DNA from: Acidimicrobiia bacterium
GTDB lineage: Bacteria; Actinomycetota; Acidimicrobiia; Acidimicrobiales; Poriferisodalaceae
DNA: 52,142 nucleotides
Assembly (NCBI GenBank): GCA_012960315.1
Contig: DUBN01000090.1
Span: 1-52,142, forward strand
Direction of reading: 5' to 3'
Positions 14,972 through 24,261 of this stretch are shown piece by piece (positions within the stretch are counted from its first letter, which is position 1; every line of letters begins with the position of its first letter). The translations under genes and the position numbers were made by a program. The notes under the pieces were generated by a model, which worked only from the letters and a program-made list of their open reading frames with translations, was not told the DNA's origin and ran no database searches.

Positions 14972-16891
14972 ATGAACCTGGACCCTGATCAACAAATCTT
15001 CGCCGACGCAATCGAAGTAGCGAACATTCCAACGCTTCTCATGGTGATAGTCCAACTCACAGGCGAACTCGAATGGTTGGAGGCGCCATACACCCCGAAA
15101 CGACAACCAGGCCTTGGCGATAACGACAGTGGGGGCCTAGACCCTCGACACCAACGCGAGGTTCGAGAAGCTGCGCTTGAAGCGATTTTGGCTTGGCGCG
15201 CCGGACGCGCTGTGGCACTTCCCGAGCCTGACGAAGAACTCATAGTACGCATGCTGAGCGTCTCGATGGCAGAGCCCGTTCCATCTGAATACGGACAATT
15301 CACAGCGGCTCAGCTAGGCCAAGTGAAGTTCTTGGATCACGAACCTGTGAACGCGCCGGCAGATTTCAAAGTTTTAGTTATTGGTGCCGGCGTTTCAGGT
15401 CTGTGCGCGGCCATCAATCTCCAGATGCTTGGCATCAACTTCGAAGTAGTAGAGCGGAACTCAACTGTCGGCGGCGTCTGGTGGGAAAACAGTTACCCGG
15501 GAGCCGGCGTTGATACACCCAACCATCTGTACTCGTATTCCTTCGCTCCGTTCGACTGGAAAAAATATTTTTGTCTCCGCGACGAACTTCATGCATATCT
15601 CGAACACGTATGTGACAACTTTGAAGTACGCGACAACATTCGCTTCGAGACTGGTGTGGAACGCATCGAATACCAAGAGTCGCGACAGAAATGGTTAGTG
15701 ACACTTCGCCTACCCGATGGCACATTGCAACAAACCGAGGCCAACGTCGTTATTAGTGCAACCGGAATCTTTAATCCGCCCGTTTTCCCCGACATCGACG
15801 GACTCGACGAATGGAAAGGCGAAAAATGGCACACAGCGCGATGGCCTAAGGATGCCGATTTGGCAGGGAAGCGTGTTGCGATCATTGGGAACGGTGCGAG
15901 CTGCATGCAGATCGGTCCAGAAATTCAAGATGAGGTCGAGTCCCTGACGATCTTCCAAAGGTCCGTTCACTGGGCTGCGCCGTTTGAACAATTCCGAAAA
16001 GAAGTCCCCGACCCGATACGCGCCCTCCTACGCGAGGTCCCCCTATATCGAAACTGGTACCGCGTTCGGTTGGGATGGACTTTTAACGACCGCATTCACC
16101 CAGCGTTACAAAAAGACCCGAATTGGGGGCATCCTGAGCGATCGCTAAATGCACAAAATGATGCACATAGAGCATATTTCACTCAATACGTCGTCGATGA
16201 ATTAGGCGATAAAGCCCCTGAGTTACTTGAACGCGTACTTCCCACATACCCGCCCTTCGGAAAGCGAATGCTCATGGACAACGGGTGGTACCGCATGCTC
16301 CGTAATCCGAAAGTCACCTTGGTAGATAACCACGTCGAACGAATTGAGCATGACCGTCTCCGCACTGAAGAAGGCACTGAATACGAAGCTGATGTGCTCT
16401 TGTTGGCGACAGGATTTGACGTGCTGAACTTCATCACGACATACGAAGCTGTAGGACGCTCTGGTGCGTCGTTGGCGGATCAATGGGAACAAGACAATGC
16501 TAAGGCGTACCTCGGTACTGTCGTGCCTGACTTCCCGAACTTATTTACCTTGTATGGGCCGAATCTTCAGCCAGGCCACGGCGGGAGTCTTATCTTCGTT
16601 GTGGAGATGCAAGTCAGGTACATCATGGACATGATCCAAAAAATGCTTCGAGACAAAATCGGGGCAGTTGAGATCCGCAAAGAAGTACACGACGCCTACA
16701 ACGACAAGGTTGATCTGGCCCATGAACAAATGGTGTGGGTGCACCCGGGAATGACCTCTTATTACCGCAACGAGCGCGGACGAATCGTCGTGAATTCGCC
16801 ATGGAGGAACGTGGATTTCTATCAGATGACGCGAGAAGCCAACTTAGGGGAATATTTAGCTGAACCAGTGGGCGAACTAATCGCCGATTAG
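14972..16891 (+). CDS. Baeyer-Villiger-type flavin monooxygenase, HAPMO-like with N-terminal extension
   Basis: The 639-residue protein has an N-terminal extension of about 130 residues, as in 4-hydroxyacetophenone monooxygenase, before the FAD Rossmann motif GAGVSG (138-143). The Baeyer-Villiger fingerprint appears as WKGEKWHTARWP (281-292, with Trp in the usual Phe place), followed by the NADPH motif GNGAS (306-310). It should insert oxygen next to a ketone to give an ester or lactone. It follows the PhyH gene with a two-base gap, so both are co-expressed. The substrate is not readable. A lactonase-type hydrolase in the divergent operon would suit its product. Confidence 0.9.
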   Translation: MNLDPDQQIFADAIEVANIPTLLMVIVQLTGELEWLEAPYTPKRQPGLGDNDSGGLDPRHQREVREAALEAILAWRAGRAVALPEPDEELIVRMLSVSMAEPVPSEYGQFTAAQLGQVKFLDHEPVNAPADFKVLVIGAGVSGLCAAINLQMLGINFEVVERNSTVGGVWWENSYPGAGVDTPNHLYSYSFAPFDWKKYFCLRDELHAYLEHVCDNFEVRDNIRFETGVERIEYQESRQKWLVTLRLPDGTLQQTEANVVISATGIFNPPVFPDIDGLDEWKGEKWHTARWPKDADLAGKRVAIIGNGASCMQIGPEIQDEVESLTIFQRSVHWAAPFEQFRKEVPDPIRALLREVPLYRNWYRVRLGWTFNDRIHPALQKDPNWGHPERSLNAQNDAHRAYFTQYVVDELGDKAPELLERVLPTYPPFGKRMLMDNGWYRMLRNPKVTLVDNHVERIEHDRLRTEEGTEYEADVLLLATGFDVLNFITTYEAVGRSGASLADQWEQDNAKAYLGTVVPDFPNLFTLYGPNLQPGHGGSLIFVVEMQVRYIMDMIQKMLRDKIGAVEIRKEVHDAYNDKVDLAHEQMVWVHPGMTSYYRNERGRIVVNSPWRNVDFYQMTREANLGEYLAEPVGELIAD

Positions 16892-17892
16892 TCGCTCAAT
16901 TCGCTGCTAACAGCAGCGAGCACGCTCTTAATATCAGTTTCGCTCACATCTAAGTGCACAACCATCCGGCTGTGATTACCCGACCAGCGTGTTTGCACTC
17001 CTCGCCGCAAAAGGCCTTGTTCCAGTTCAGGTACCTTCTGAGAGGTACGAACGAACACCATGTTGGTGTTCTGAGCTTCAAGTTCAATGCCATCGATCCG
17101 AGCTAAACCCTCGGCCAGCAGTTGCGCATTCTCGTGGTCTTCGGCGAGACGTTCAATGTGGTTATCAAGTGCGTGGCGCCCTGCCGCAGCCAGCAGTCCC
17201 ACTTGACGCATCGCGCCCCCCAACATTTTTCGCCACTTCCTTGCCTCATCTATTAGCGATGCCGAGCCCACTAGCACTGACCCAACCGGTGCACCGAGTC
17301 CTTTGGAAAGGCAAACAGAAACACTATGGAAGGGCGCTGCAATACCTGCGGGGGGTACTTCCAAAGCCACTGATGCGTTCCAAAGCCTCGCTCCGTCAAG
17401 GTGGTAACCGAGGTTATGTCGGTCGGCTAGTTCTCGACCAGCTTTGAGGTCCTCCAAGCCGATCACTTTTCCGTCCGTGGTGTTTTCAAGGCAAAGCAGA
17501 CGAGTGCGCGCAAAATGTGCATCGTCAGGTTTGATTGCTGCCTCAGCGGCTCCGAGATCGAGCATCCCCGAATCAAGCATCGGAACGGTCTGAGGTTGAA
17601 TACTGCCGAGCACTGCGGCGCCGCCTCCCTCAAACATGTATGTATGCGCGTGATCACCGACCAGATATTCGTCACCCCGCTGGCAATGGGCCATGAGGGC
17701 ACACAAATTTGATTGGGTTCCCGACGAAACAAACACAGCAGCTTCTTTGCCGAGGAGTTCGGCAGTATGGCTCTCGAGGTTGCGTACTGTCGGGTCATCC
17801 CCAAACACGTCATCGCCCACTTCAGCTGTTGCCATTGCGCGACGCATCGCTGGAGTTGGTCTGGAAACGGTGTCAGATCTTAAGTCGATCAC
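16888..17892 (-). CDS. ltaE: Low-specificity L-threonine aldolase
   Basis: The 334-residue PLP enzyme has the family opening MIDLRSDTVSRPTPAMRRAM and the segment VGDDVFGDDPTV. HLDGARLWNASVAL holds the Asp and Arg of the cofactor site, and CLSKGLGAPVGSV holds the Schiff-base Lys. It cleaves L-threonine or allo-threonine to glycine and acetaldehyde, and tolerates other beta-hydroxy amino acids. Its end overlaps the end of the convergent monooxygenase gene by four bases. It is a single gene with its upstream end next to a decayed dioxygenase. Confidence 0.92.
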   Translation of the reverse strand: MIDLRSDTVSRPTPAMRRAMATAEVGDDVFGDDPTVRNLESHTAELLGKEAAVFVSSGTQSNLCALMAHCQRGDEYLVGDHAHTYMFEGGGAAVLGSIQPQTVPMLDSGMLDLGAAEAAIKPDDAHFARTRLLCLENTTDGKVIGLEDLKAGRELADRHNLGYHLDGARLWNASVALEVPPAGIAAPFHSVSVCLSKGLGAPVGSVLVGSASLIDEARKWRKMLGGAMRQVGLLAAAGRHALDNHIERLAEDHENAQLLAEGLARIDGIELEAQNTNMVFVRTSQKVPELEQGLLRRGVQTRWSGNHSRMVVHLDVSETDIKSVLAAVSSELSD

Positions 17893-17960
17893 CCTCTTAA
17901 TCTGCCACGTAAATGAACATAGACCTAGCCTGAATCTATGAACGCCATCACTGTTGCCCG

Positions 17961-18318
17961 ATGACCCCTAGAACCGGGGCGGAAATTGAAGAGTAAACCG
18001 TGGTGAAGATCCCAGCGACCAACCGGTTGAGGAAAGTCGAGACGCCAGGCTCAAACAGCGGGTCATTATCTTTCGCGACCAGGAACTTCCCACGAACAAC
18101 ACATAGCTTTCGCCGCCCGCTTCGGTGAACTTCACAGCCACCCCACGGCGCCCCGCCACCATCAACACGCTGAAGTGTTAGTCATACACGCGAACGAAAA
18201 CTCTCGCTATGTCGCCAGCGATGTGGGGTAACAGCTGTGTGCAACATTTAGCGACATGGGATTATTTTCCTGCAACCCGTCACAGTTACAGAGTGACTAT
18301 GAGCGGAGTGAAGCCTAC
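17961..18318 (+). pseudogene. Decayed TauD/TfdA-family dioxygenase fragment
   Basis: Pieces of a TauD-type 2-oxoglutarate dioxygenase can be read in shifting frames: TPRTGAEIE after an ATG at 17961, then in another frame DQPVEES...RLKQRVIIFRDQELPTN (about 18017-18097), then after a shift near 18097-18102 QHIAFAARFGELHSHP and HAEVLVIHANENSRYVASDV (to about 18228). A stop follows at 18229-18231, where intact enzymes have the iron-binding H-x-D. The 3' half of the gene is missing. Remaining text (FSDMGLFSCNP) ends at the convergent carboxyltransferase gene. It is a clear pseudogene. Confidence 0.75.
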
Positions 18319-19920
18319 TTAAGGGCGCACTGCACGTTTAGGGCGATTAGCTAATTCCGCCAACTTGGGTTGAGCTAACTTCACGAACCGGCACGCTAAA
18401 GCTCGCGTTTCACGTGGATCAATGAGGTCCACTACATCTCCCTTGTGCGCGGCCTTAAAGGGAGACCGAAGCCGAAGAAGTCTCTCCTCGATCGCTTCGC
18501 GGTGAGCAGCCGGGTCGTCAGCCGCTTCGATTTCTCGACGATACGCAGCGGCGACGCCACCTTCGATAGGAATGCCACCCCACTCACCCGATGGCCAACC
18601 GAAACGCAAGTTAATGCCATTGGGTAAGCCAATGGAGTTAGGAGCATCAGCAGCGACTCCATAACTCTTGCGGACCATGAACTCAATCTTTGGCACCTGA
18701 CACTCGGCGGATGCGATGAGCGCGCGAGCACCGCGCCGCATGGTGGCTATGCGTTCGGCATGTGACCCCAACATAAAGCCAGGCATGTCAAGGAAAATCA
18801 GAAGGGGCAGGTTAAAACTGTCGCAAAGATCCAAGAAATGGGTGTACTTGTCCGCAGCGTTTCCATCCATCGCACCCGCTTTACTCATCGGATCGCTGCC
18901 AATTACCCCAACTGACCAACCATCCATTCGCGCAAAACCAGTGATGATTCCACTGGCGTAGAGCTTCCTCATCTCGAAGAAATCGCCGTTATCAACGACA
19001 TGGCGAATCAAAGCACGGGCGTCATATCCCTGCCGCCGATTCGTAGGAATTATCTCCAATAATTCTTGTGGCCGACGTTCGGGGTCGTCGCCAGTGTCGA
19101 CCCGCTGAGCGACCTCTCCCACTGTGTTTGGAAGGTAGGAAATGAAGTCGCGGATCTGCTGGAAAGCATCTTCTTCATCCTCAGCCACGTTGTCGATCTG
19201 GCCACTCTGCACGACATGCATCTCCCAGCCGCCAAGCTCTTCTTTAGAAAGCTTCTCACCGATCGCGCGCTCAACGACAGGTGGCCCAGAAGGGAAAATC
19301 TGAGATCTTCCCTTAATCATCACCGTGAAATGAGACAACAGCGCTGCGGCAGCTGGCCACCCGGCAACTGACCCTAAAATTGCTGCAGCCACTGGAACCT
19401 TGCCAAGAAGTTCTACCCCTTGGTGCCAGAGATCACCCTGGGGCAGACCCATATGTCCATCTTGCTCGTCCTGCTTGGATGAATGCCCTACACCTTCGCG
19501 GAGCTGCACGTAGGGGATCCCATATTGCAACGCCAGCGGCTGGGCAAAATGATGTGGCAACTTGTGAACATCGTGAGGGCTTCCCCCGGAAATAGTGAAG
19601 TCATCACCACCGACCGACACAGGGCGACCCGAAATTTCTCCCAGGCCCATCACGTAGCCCCCCGGCGAGAACTCAACCAAGTTCCCGTCGGCGTCATAAT
19701 CGGCCGCGCCCACTAAATGGCCCATTTCCAGAAATGAACCCGGATCGCAAAACTTTTCCATCCGTTCGCGAACCGTGTAACGGCCGCCGTCATGCTGTCG
19801 CTTAACCCGATCTGTTCCACCCATTTCGTCGGCAAGGCCTTTGACGTACTCGACGTCGGCAATGGCTTTTAACCAACCCATACCGGGCTTCCAAAATTCT
19901 CGATTGTGGTCTACGGGCAC
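18319..19920 (-). CDS. Acyl-CoA carboxylase, carboxyltransferase (beta) subunit
   Basis: The 533-residue protein has the two crotonase-like halves of biotin-dependent carboxyltransferases. The N-terminal half has RYTVRERMEKFCDPGSFLEMG and VSVGGDDFTISGGSP; the C-terminal half has LPLLIFLDMPGFMLGSHAE with the oxyanion glycines and RFGWPSGEWGGIPIEGGV. It would move CO2 from biotin to an acyl-CoA (propionyl-, methylcrotonyl- or similar). No biotin carboxylase/carrier subunit lies in the window. It starts with GTG at 19920, three bases after the amidohydrolase stop, with AAGG eight bases upstream, so the pair is an operon. Confidence 0.9.
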   Translation of the reverse strand: MPVDHNREFWKPGMGWLKAIADVEYVKGLADEMGGTDRVKRQHDGGRYTVRERMEKFCDPGSFLEMGHLVGAADYDADGNLVEFSPGGYVMGLGEISGRPVSVGGDDFTISGGSPHDVHKLPHHFAQPLALQYGIPYVQLREGVGHSSKQDEQDGHMGLPQGDLWHQGVELLGKVPVAAAILGSVAGWPAAAALLSHFTVMIKGRSQIFPSGPPVVERAIGEKLSKEELGGWEMHVVQSGQIDNVAEDEEDAFQQIRDFISYLPNTVGEVAQRVDTGDDPERRPQELLEIIPTNRRQGYDARALIRHVVDNGDFFEMRKLYASGIITGFARMDGWSVGVIGSDPMSKAGAMDGNAADKYTHFLDLCDSFNLPLLIFLDMPGFMLGSHAERIATMRRGARALIASAECQVPKIEFMVRKSYGVAADAPNSIGLPNGINLRFGWPSGEWGGIPIEGGVAAAYRREIEAADDPAAHREAIEERLLRLRSPFKAAHKGDVVDLIDPRETRALACRFVKLAQPKLAELANRPKRAVRP

Positions 19921-19923
19921 TTG

Positions 19924-21597
19924 TTACGCCTTGCCGTGGCGAAGCAACCTGCCGGGGAGCGCGGAGCCCGCGGAGACAGAGTCTTCTCCGTTCTGCCTAA
20001 TGACGGTCCCATTCACTACTACCGCGTCGATGCCCTTGGCATCCGAAACCAACCGGTCAGCTCCCGCTGGGAGGTCATACACCCGCCGTTTACCTTCGTG
20101 ACCCACGTTCTCCATATCGAACACGACAACGTCGGCCCACCCACCATCTTTTAAGGTGCCGCGATCTTCAATCCCAAATACTTGCGCAGGTCGTTGCGTA
20201 AGCATGTGAACTGCTTGCTCGAGATCAAAACTTTTTCTCTCGCGAACAAATGTTGAGAGAAACTCTGTGGAATATTTAGCGTCACAAAGCTGACTTGCGT
20301 GAGCACCCGCATCAGAAAGACCGATGACTGTGGTTGGATCATGCAAAAGCTCATCGATCTCGTTCCGGTCATGATTGACCACATCTTGAACTATGCGCAT
20401 GTCCAAATCTGCGTCTAGGGCCATGTCAAGCATCACATCGACGGGGTCCTGACCTAACTCGTCTGCTAACTCCTGAACGTTCTTACCTTCCATCGCTGGA
20501 TCTGGTGGGAACCAAGTAATCTCAGTTCGCGCCCAGCGGTCGCCAATCTTGCCGCCATTACCAGCTTTTTCTTTGAACTGTTCGCGCCAGTCGCGGTCAG
20601 CGTAGTAAGCCTTTCGTCCGTCTATGTCGCTTTGGGCTACGGGCTGAAACACTCGCATCCCCTCGTAGATGAACGGCGCCTTCCAACTCATTTCAAACTG
20701 GATTGGTTGGACTGCCACCTGAGGGAATACCGGAAGCCCGCGCTCAGCTAGTGCGTGGGCTTTCTCAACATCTTTGAGGTGGCTTCCTGGACCAACAGTG
20801 CTTGCCAATAGCGCGGTCCAGCTCACATTTGCACCAGTGGTTTCTGCAATGCGAGCGAATTCGTCGTGGCTTAAGCCGCGACCTTGGGTCGCTTGCATGA
20901 TTCCGCCAACGTCGCCGAGCGCCTGAGCGATCTCAATTATTTCTTCAGAGGTAGCGAGACGACTAGGAACCGGCCGTCCCTCGTATCCAACATGAGTGTT
21001 GGCCCTGCTCGTGGCGAACCCTAAGGCGCCTGCTTCTAGAGCTTCAGTAACCAGTTCGCGTTGTCGAGCGATTTCCTCTTCAGTTGCTTCACGCTCGGTC
21101 GCTTCTTCACCCAGTACATACATGCGAAGGGCTGTGTGCCCAATCATTGCTGCCATGTTGACTGCGCACCCATTGGCGTCCAGAGCATCGAGGTACTCAG
21201 GAAAAGTTTCAAAACCCCAGTCGCCTAATCCGGCCCGTAAGGCGTCAACACTCATCCCCTCGACGTTCTCCAATGTTCGCATGATCAAATCCCGGTGTTC
21301 GGGGCGGGTCGGTGCAACAGAGAAACCACAGTTGCCCATGACGATCGTCGTGACCCCGTGCCATGGAGAACAACTAACTAATGGGTCCCAAAGCACTTGA
21401 GCGTCATAGTGGGTGTGAATATCAACGAAACCAGGCGCAACGATGCGTCCCGTAGCGTCAATCGTTCGTTGAGCCTCTGCGGGTGCGCCGCCCATCGCGA
21501 CAATGCGACCATCCTTTATTCCTAAGTCGCCTAAATATCGTGCGGCTCCTGTGCCATCAACGATTGTGCCGCCCGTGATCTTGAGGTCGTAAGACAT
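19924..21597 (-). CDS. N-acyl-D-amino-acid deacylase-like amidohydrolase
   Basis: The 557-residue protein has the D-aminoacylase pattern: a small N-terminal beta domain (YDLKITGGTIVDGTGA), the metal motif VDIHTHYDAQVLWDP (about residues 58-72), GVTTIVMGNCGFSVAP with the bridging Cys, and a late GLSDAGAHASQLCD where Asp is catalytic. Homologs remove acyl groups from N-acyl-D-amino acids or act on related amides and dihydro-ring compounds. AAGGGGA precedes the ATG. The carboxyltransferase gene follows after three bases, suggesting a common catabolic route, but the substrate is unknown. Confidence 0.9.
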   Translation of the reverse strand: MSYDLKITGGTIVDGTGAARYLGDLGIKDGRIVAMGGAPAEAQRTIDATGRIVAPGFVDIHTHYDAQVLWDPLVSCSPWHGVTTIVMGNCGFSVAPTRPEHRDLIMRTLENVEGMSVDALRAGLGDWGFETFPEYLDALDANGCAVNMAAMIGHTALRMYVLGEEATEREATEEEIARQRELVTEALEAGALGFATSRANTHVGYEGRPVPSRLATSEEIIEIAQALGDVGGIMQATQGRGLSHDEFARIAETTGANVSWTALLASTVGPGSHLKDVEKAHALAERGLPVFPQVAVQPIQFEMSWKAPFIYEGMRVFQPVAQSDIDGRKAYYADRDWREQFKEKAGNGGKIGDRWARTEITWFPPDPAMEGKNVQELADELGQDPVDVMLDMALDADLDMRIVQDVVNHDRNEIDELLHDPTTVIGLSDAGAHASQLCDAKYSTEFLSTFVRERKSFDLEQAVHMLTQRPAQVFGIEDRGTLKDGGWADVVVFDMENVGHEGKRRVYDLPAGADRLVSDAKGIDAVVVNGTVIRQNGEDSVSAGSALPGRLLRHGKA

Positions 21598-21714
21598 TTG
21601 GGTCCCCTTGAGTGGAATATGTCAAAAATAGTTCGATTCGAGCGGCCTTGCTGATTTCTTTGCCGTTACCTTGCTCCGGTAGACTGTTTAGAGAGCTATT
21701 GAAGGGAAATTGGT

Positions 21715-21939
21715 TTGCCGAAACAGAAGGACGACGCCATCTTGCTTGAGGGTAAGACGGTTGAAGCGCTTAAAGGCGGACACTTCCGCATCGAGTTGGA
21801 TAACGGACACGAAGTTCTTGGTCACTTAAGCGGCAAAATGCGTAAGCATCACATCCGCATTCTTCCCGGAGACCGCGTTCAGGTCGAGGTTTCTGCTTAC
21901 GACCTGACTCGAGGGCGAATCACCTACCGCTACAAGTAG
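21715..21939 (+). CDS. infA: Translation initiation factor IF-1
   Basis: The 74-residue protein is a single S1/OB domain with the IF-1 pattern: [58 protein letters not shown] and a TYRYK end. It binds the ribosomal A site during initiation. It starts with TTG, with GAAGGGA seven bases before. It stands alone among catabolic genes and not beside rpmJ and the ribosomal protein cluster where actinobacterial infA is often found. It could be the only copy in this genome or a second one. Confidence 0.95.
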   Translation: MPKQKDDAILLEGKTVEALKGGHFRIELDNGHEVLGHLSGKMRKHHIRILPGDRVQVEVSAYDLTRGRITYRYK

Positions 21940-21941
21940 AC

Positions 21942-21967
21942 CCACATTCGGTATGTGGTGGGCTTTT
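21942..21967 (+). terminator. Terminator after infA
   Basis: CCACAT (21942-21947) pairs with ATGTGG (21953-21958) around a TCGGT loop directly after the infA stop, followed by TGGGC and TTTT (21964-21967). The stem and T tract fit an intrinsic terminator. It overlaps the end of the convergent gene at 21966 and may serve both strands. Confidence 0.65.
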
Positions 21968-22895
21968 AACCAGTCGTTGGTTGTGTTGACCATTGACAAG
22001 GCGTGAGTACCTGAAGCCAGTCGTAGCTTTCCACCGACACCTCAAAAGTATCTTTCCCTGATACAGATTTGACTGGTCTAACGATCCGCCGGAAATCGTT
22101 GCGCCCAACCTCTTTAATAAAGACTTCTGGAGTGTTCGAACAATCGGGATCCAGTTCGAAGACCCACGTGGTTGCCCCCTCGTTGCACGGGGCGTGACAG
22201 GCGTTGTAAATCCTTAAGTCGCCAATACCTTGTGTGGTCGGAGTCTGTTCTGACCCCACAAAGGTCAGACCTTGCGAGGAAAAAAGCATTAAATCCCCGG
22301 CCTGGGGTGTGTTGCCTGCATCCATTTGCTGATTCCACAGGAAAGCATCAGGAAGGAGATCGATTTCCCAGCCAGCAGTAGCTGTGACAGTTATTTCTTG
22401 GACCTCTTGCGTAATTTCAGTGAGGAAGCGCAGACCTTCAATAGGGGAGTTGCGATCTGAATACCCGAATGAGAAAACCGCAACCTGGTCATCGCCCAGC
22501 AGTTTGATAAGTAGTTCCGAACCTGGGCCAGTTCTTCTGTAGATGACTGTTCGGACATTTGACCACTCGTCTACGGCTATGACCTTGTCTCCGTAGCCGC
22601 TGATTCTTACGGCCCCTTCACCAATAGAGGTGACGGAAACCGGTGGGTTATACATGCTGGTTTGAGGGGAAGGCGAAGTAGTACGTGTGATGGTGGTTGG
22701 GGGAGTCTTAGCCAGCGAGATCGACGTAGGTGCAACGCCAGAATCTGTTGCCGATGTTTCATGAGATGAAGAAGATGATGCCGTTTCAAGATCCACAGGA
22801 TCTGGTGCGTCACCGCCAATTGCCTGAACGATGGCGGCAATAGCTAACAAGAGGCCGACAACTACGACAAGGAGCATTGAACGGTTTGGTGCCAC
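21966..22895 (-). CDS. Membrane-anchored extracellular protein, unrecognised
   Basis: The 309-residue product begins with a hydrophobic span (MLLVVVVGLLLAIAAIVQAI, residues 7-26) with no lipobox. A linker of about 60 residues rich in Ser, Thr and Pro follows (ASSSSSHETSATDS onward), then a strand-rich globular domain containing two Cys-x-x-x-Cys-like pairs near CHAPC and the C-terminal TPCQW. This is the layout of a surface protein tethered by a signal anchor through a flexible, possibly glycosylated stalk. The start is a GTG with GGAGGAA very close upstream. No family is recognised. It is divergent from the CoA-transferase gene. Confidence 0.7.
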   Translation of the reverse strand: MAPNRSMLLVVVVGLLLAIAAIVQAIGGDAPDPVDLETASSSSSHETSATDSGVAPTSISLAKTPPTTITRTTSPSPQTSMYNPPVSVTSIGEGAVRISGYGDKVIAVDEWSNVRTVIYRRTGPGSELLIKLLGDDQVAVFSFGYSDRNSPIEGLRFLTEITQEVQEITVTATAGWEIDLLPDAFLWNQQMDAGNTPQAGDLMLFSSQGLTFVGSEQTPTTQGIGDLRIYNACHAPCNEGATTWVFELDPDCSNTPEVFIKEVGRNDFRRIVRPVKSVSGKDTFEVSVESYDWLQVLTPCQWSTQPTTG

Positions 22896-22996
22896 TTCCT
22901 CCAGAGTAAAGATAAGAGGCCTCCAATGGTGGAATGCTGAGGCCTTTGTGGACGGTTTCGTTACATCGTTGGTGGCTTGAGATCTACGCTCGAAAG

Positions 22997-24247
22997 GTGG
23001 ACAAAACTCAACAAGGACATCAACCCGGAGTCACCCCGTACTTAGAAGGCATCACCGTTCTAGATTTCACCCAATATCTTGCGGGGCCTTCTTGCACGAG
23101 GCTATTAGTGGAGATGGGAGCCGATGTCATAAAGGTTGAATATCCGCCGTACGGTGACCCGGTTCGGCCAAGCCCGCCGAGACGAAATGGGCGCTCGGCT
23201 TATCACGTTCAACAAAACCGTGGAAAGCGAAGTCTGTCGGTTGACCTGACTAGACCTGAAGGCATAGCGCTTATCGAAGATCTAGTTCCCAAGGTCGACA
23301 TCGTTGTCGAAAATTACAGCCCCGGGGTGATGGAACGACGCGGCCTTGGGTACTCGCGGCTCAGGGAACTGAACCAGAGCATCATCATGGCGTCGATCTC
23401 GGGGTTTGGGCAGACTGGTCCACTCTCAGAAAAGACAGCGTTTGACTTTATTGCCCAAGCTTATTCGGGGTTAATGCACATGACTGGCGAGCCCGATGGC
23501 CCGCCAATGCTGATCGGCGCGGGAATTGCTGATACTTCCACAGGAGTTCACGCGTTTGCAGCTCTGGGTTACGCCCTTTATCGCCGCGACCGAACAGGGG
23601 AGGGTTCACATCTTGATATTGGAATGGTGGACGTCATGTACCACATGCAAGAGTCCGCTGTATCGGGCCCTTCGCTATCACCAGACGAAGCTGTCGGGAT
23701 GCGAACTGGTCGACATTACGCCCCAGCGAGCCCAGCAGGTATTTTTAAAGGTCCCGAAGAATGGATCGTAGTTTTCGCCTTAGAAAACCAGATCGCGAAC
23801 CTGTGGGCCGCCTTGGGCCAGCCAGATTTGGCTGATGACCCCCGGTTCACGAACAATCGAACTCGACTCGCGAATCGCGATGCGTTAACGAAAATTATCG
23901 AAGATTGGATGGCTAATTTCGACAATGACAAAGAAGTTGTGGCGGTACTCGAACGACATAGAGTTCCATGTGGCCCTGTCGTTGAGCCGGTGAAACTGGC
24001 GGAGACTCACCCACATTTCCTTGAGCGTGGCACGGTCAGAGAAGTAACGGACCCCCTCGCTGGATCCATGCTGATACCGGGATTTCCCTTACGTTTCTCT
24101 GATGCACCGGATTTGCCAGATCTTGTGGCAGCAGAGGTGGGGGAACACAACCAGGCAGTGCTTGAAGATTTACTTGGAATGGACGCGCAATCCGTAGACG
24201 CGTTGGAGCAAGACGGAGTCTTGTATAGACGACCCCCCCGAGCTTGA
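22997..24247 (+). CDS. CaiB/BaiF family CoA-transferase
   Basis: The family sequence begins at LEGITVLDFTQYLAGPSCTR and includes EMGADVIKVEYP, NRGKRSLSVDLTRPEG, and GPPMLIGAGIADTSTGVHA, where the Asp is the expected nucleophile that forms an aspartyl-CoA thioester. The length from a GTG at 22997 is 416 residues; an ATG at 22934 would add 21 unlike residues and cannot be excluded. It transfers CoA between carboxylic acids and so activates a substrate. An enoyl-CoA hydratase and an acyl-CoA dehydrogenase follow in the same direction, forming a CoA-ester degradation group. Confidence 0.88.
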   Translation: MDKTQQGHQPGVTPYLEGITVLDFTQYLAGPSCTRLLVEMGADVIKVEYPPYGDPVRPSPPRRNGRSAYHVQQNRGKRSLSVDLTRPEGIALIEDLVPKVDIVVENYSPGVMERRGLGYSRLRELNQSIIMASISGFGQTGPLSEKTAFDFIAQAYSGLMHMTGEPDGPPMLIGAGIADTSTGVHAFAALGYALYRRDRTGEGSHLDIGMVDVMYHMQESAVSGPSLSPDEAVGMRTGRHYAPASPAGIFKGPEEWIVVFALENQIANLWAALGQPDLADDPRFTNNRTRLANRDALTKIIEDWMANFDNDKEVVAVLERHRVPCGPVVEPVKLAETHPHFLERGTVREVTDPLAGSMLIPGFPLRFSDAPDLPDLVAAEVGEHNQAVLEDLLGMDAQSVDALEQDGVLYRRPPRA

Positions 24248-24261
24248 CCTAGCTTTTCAGT

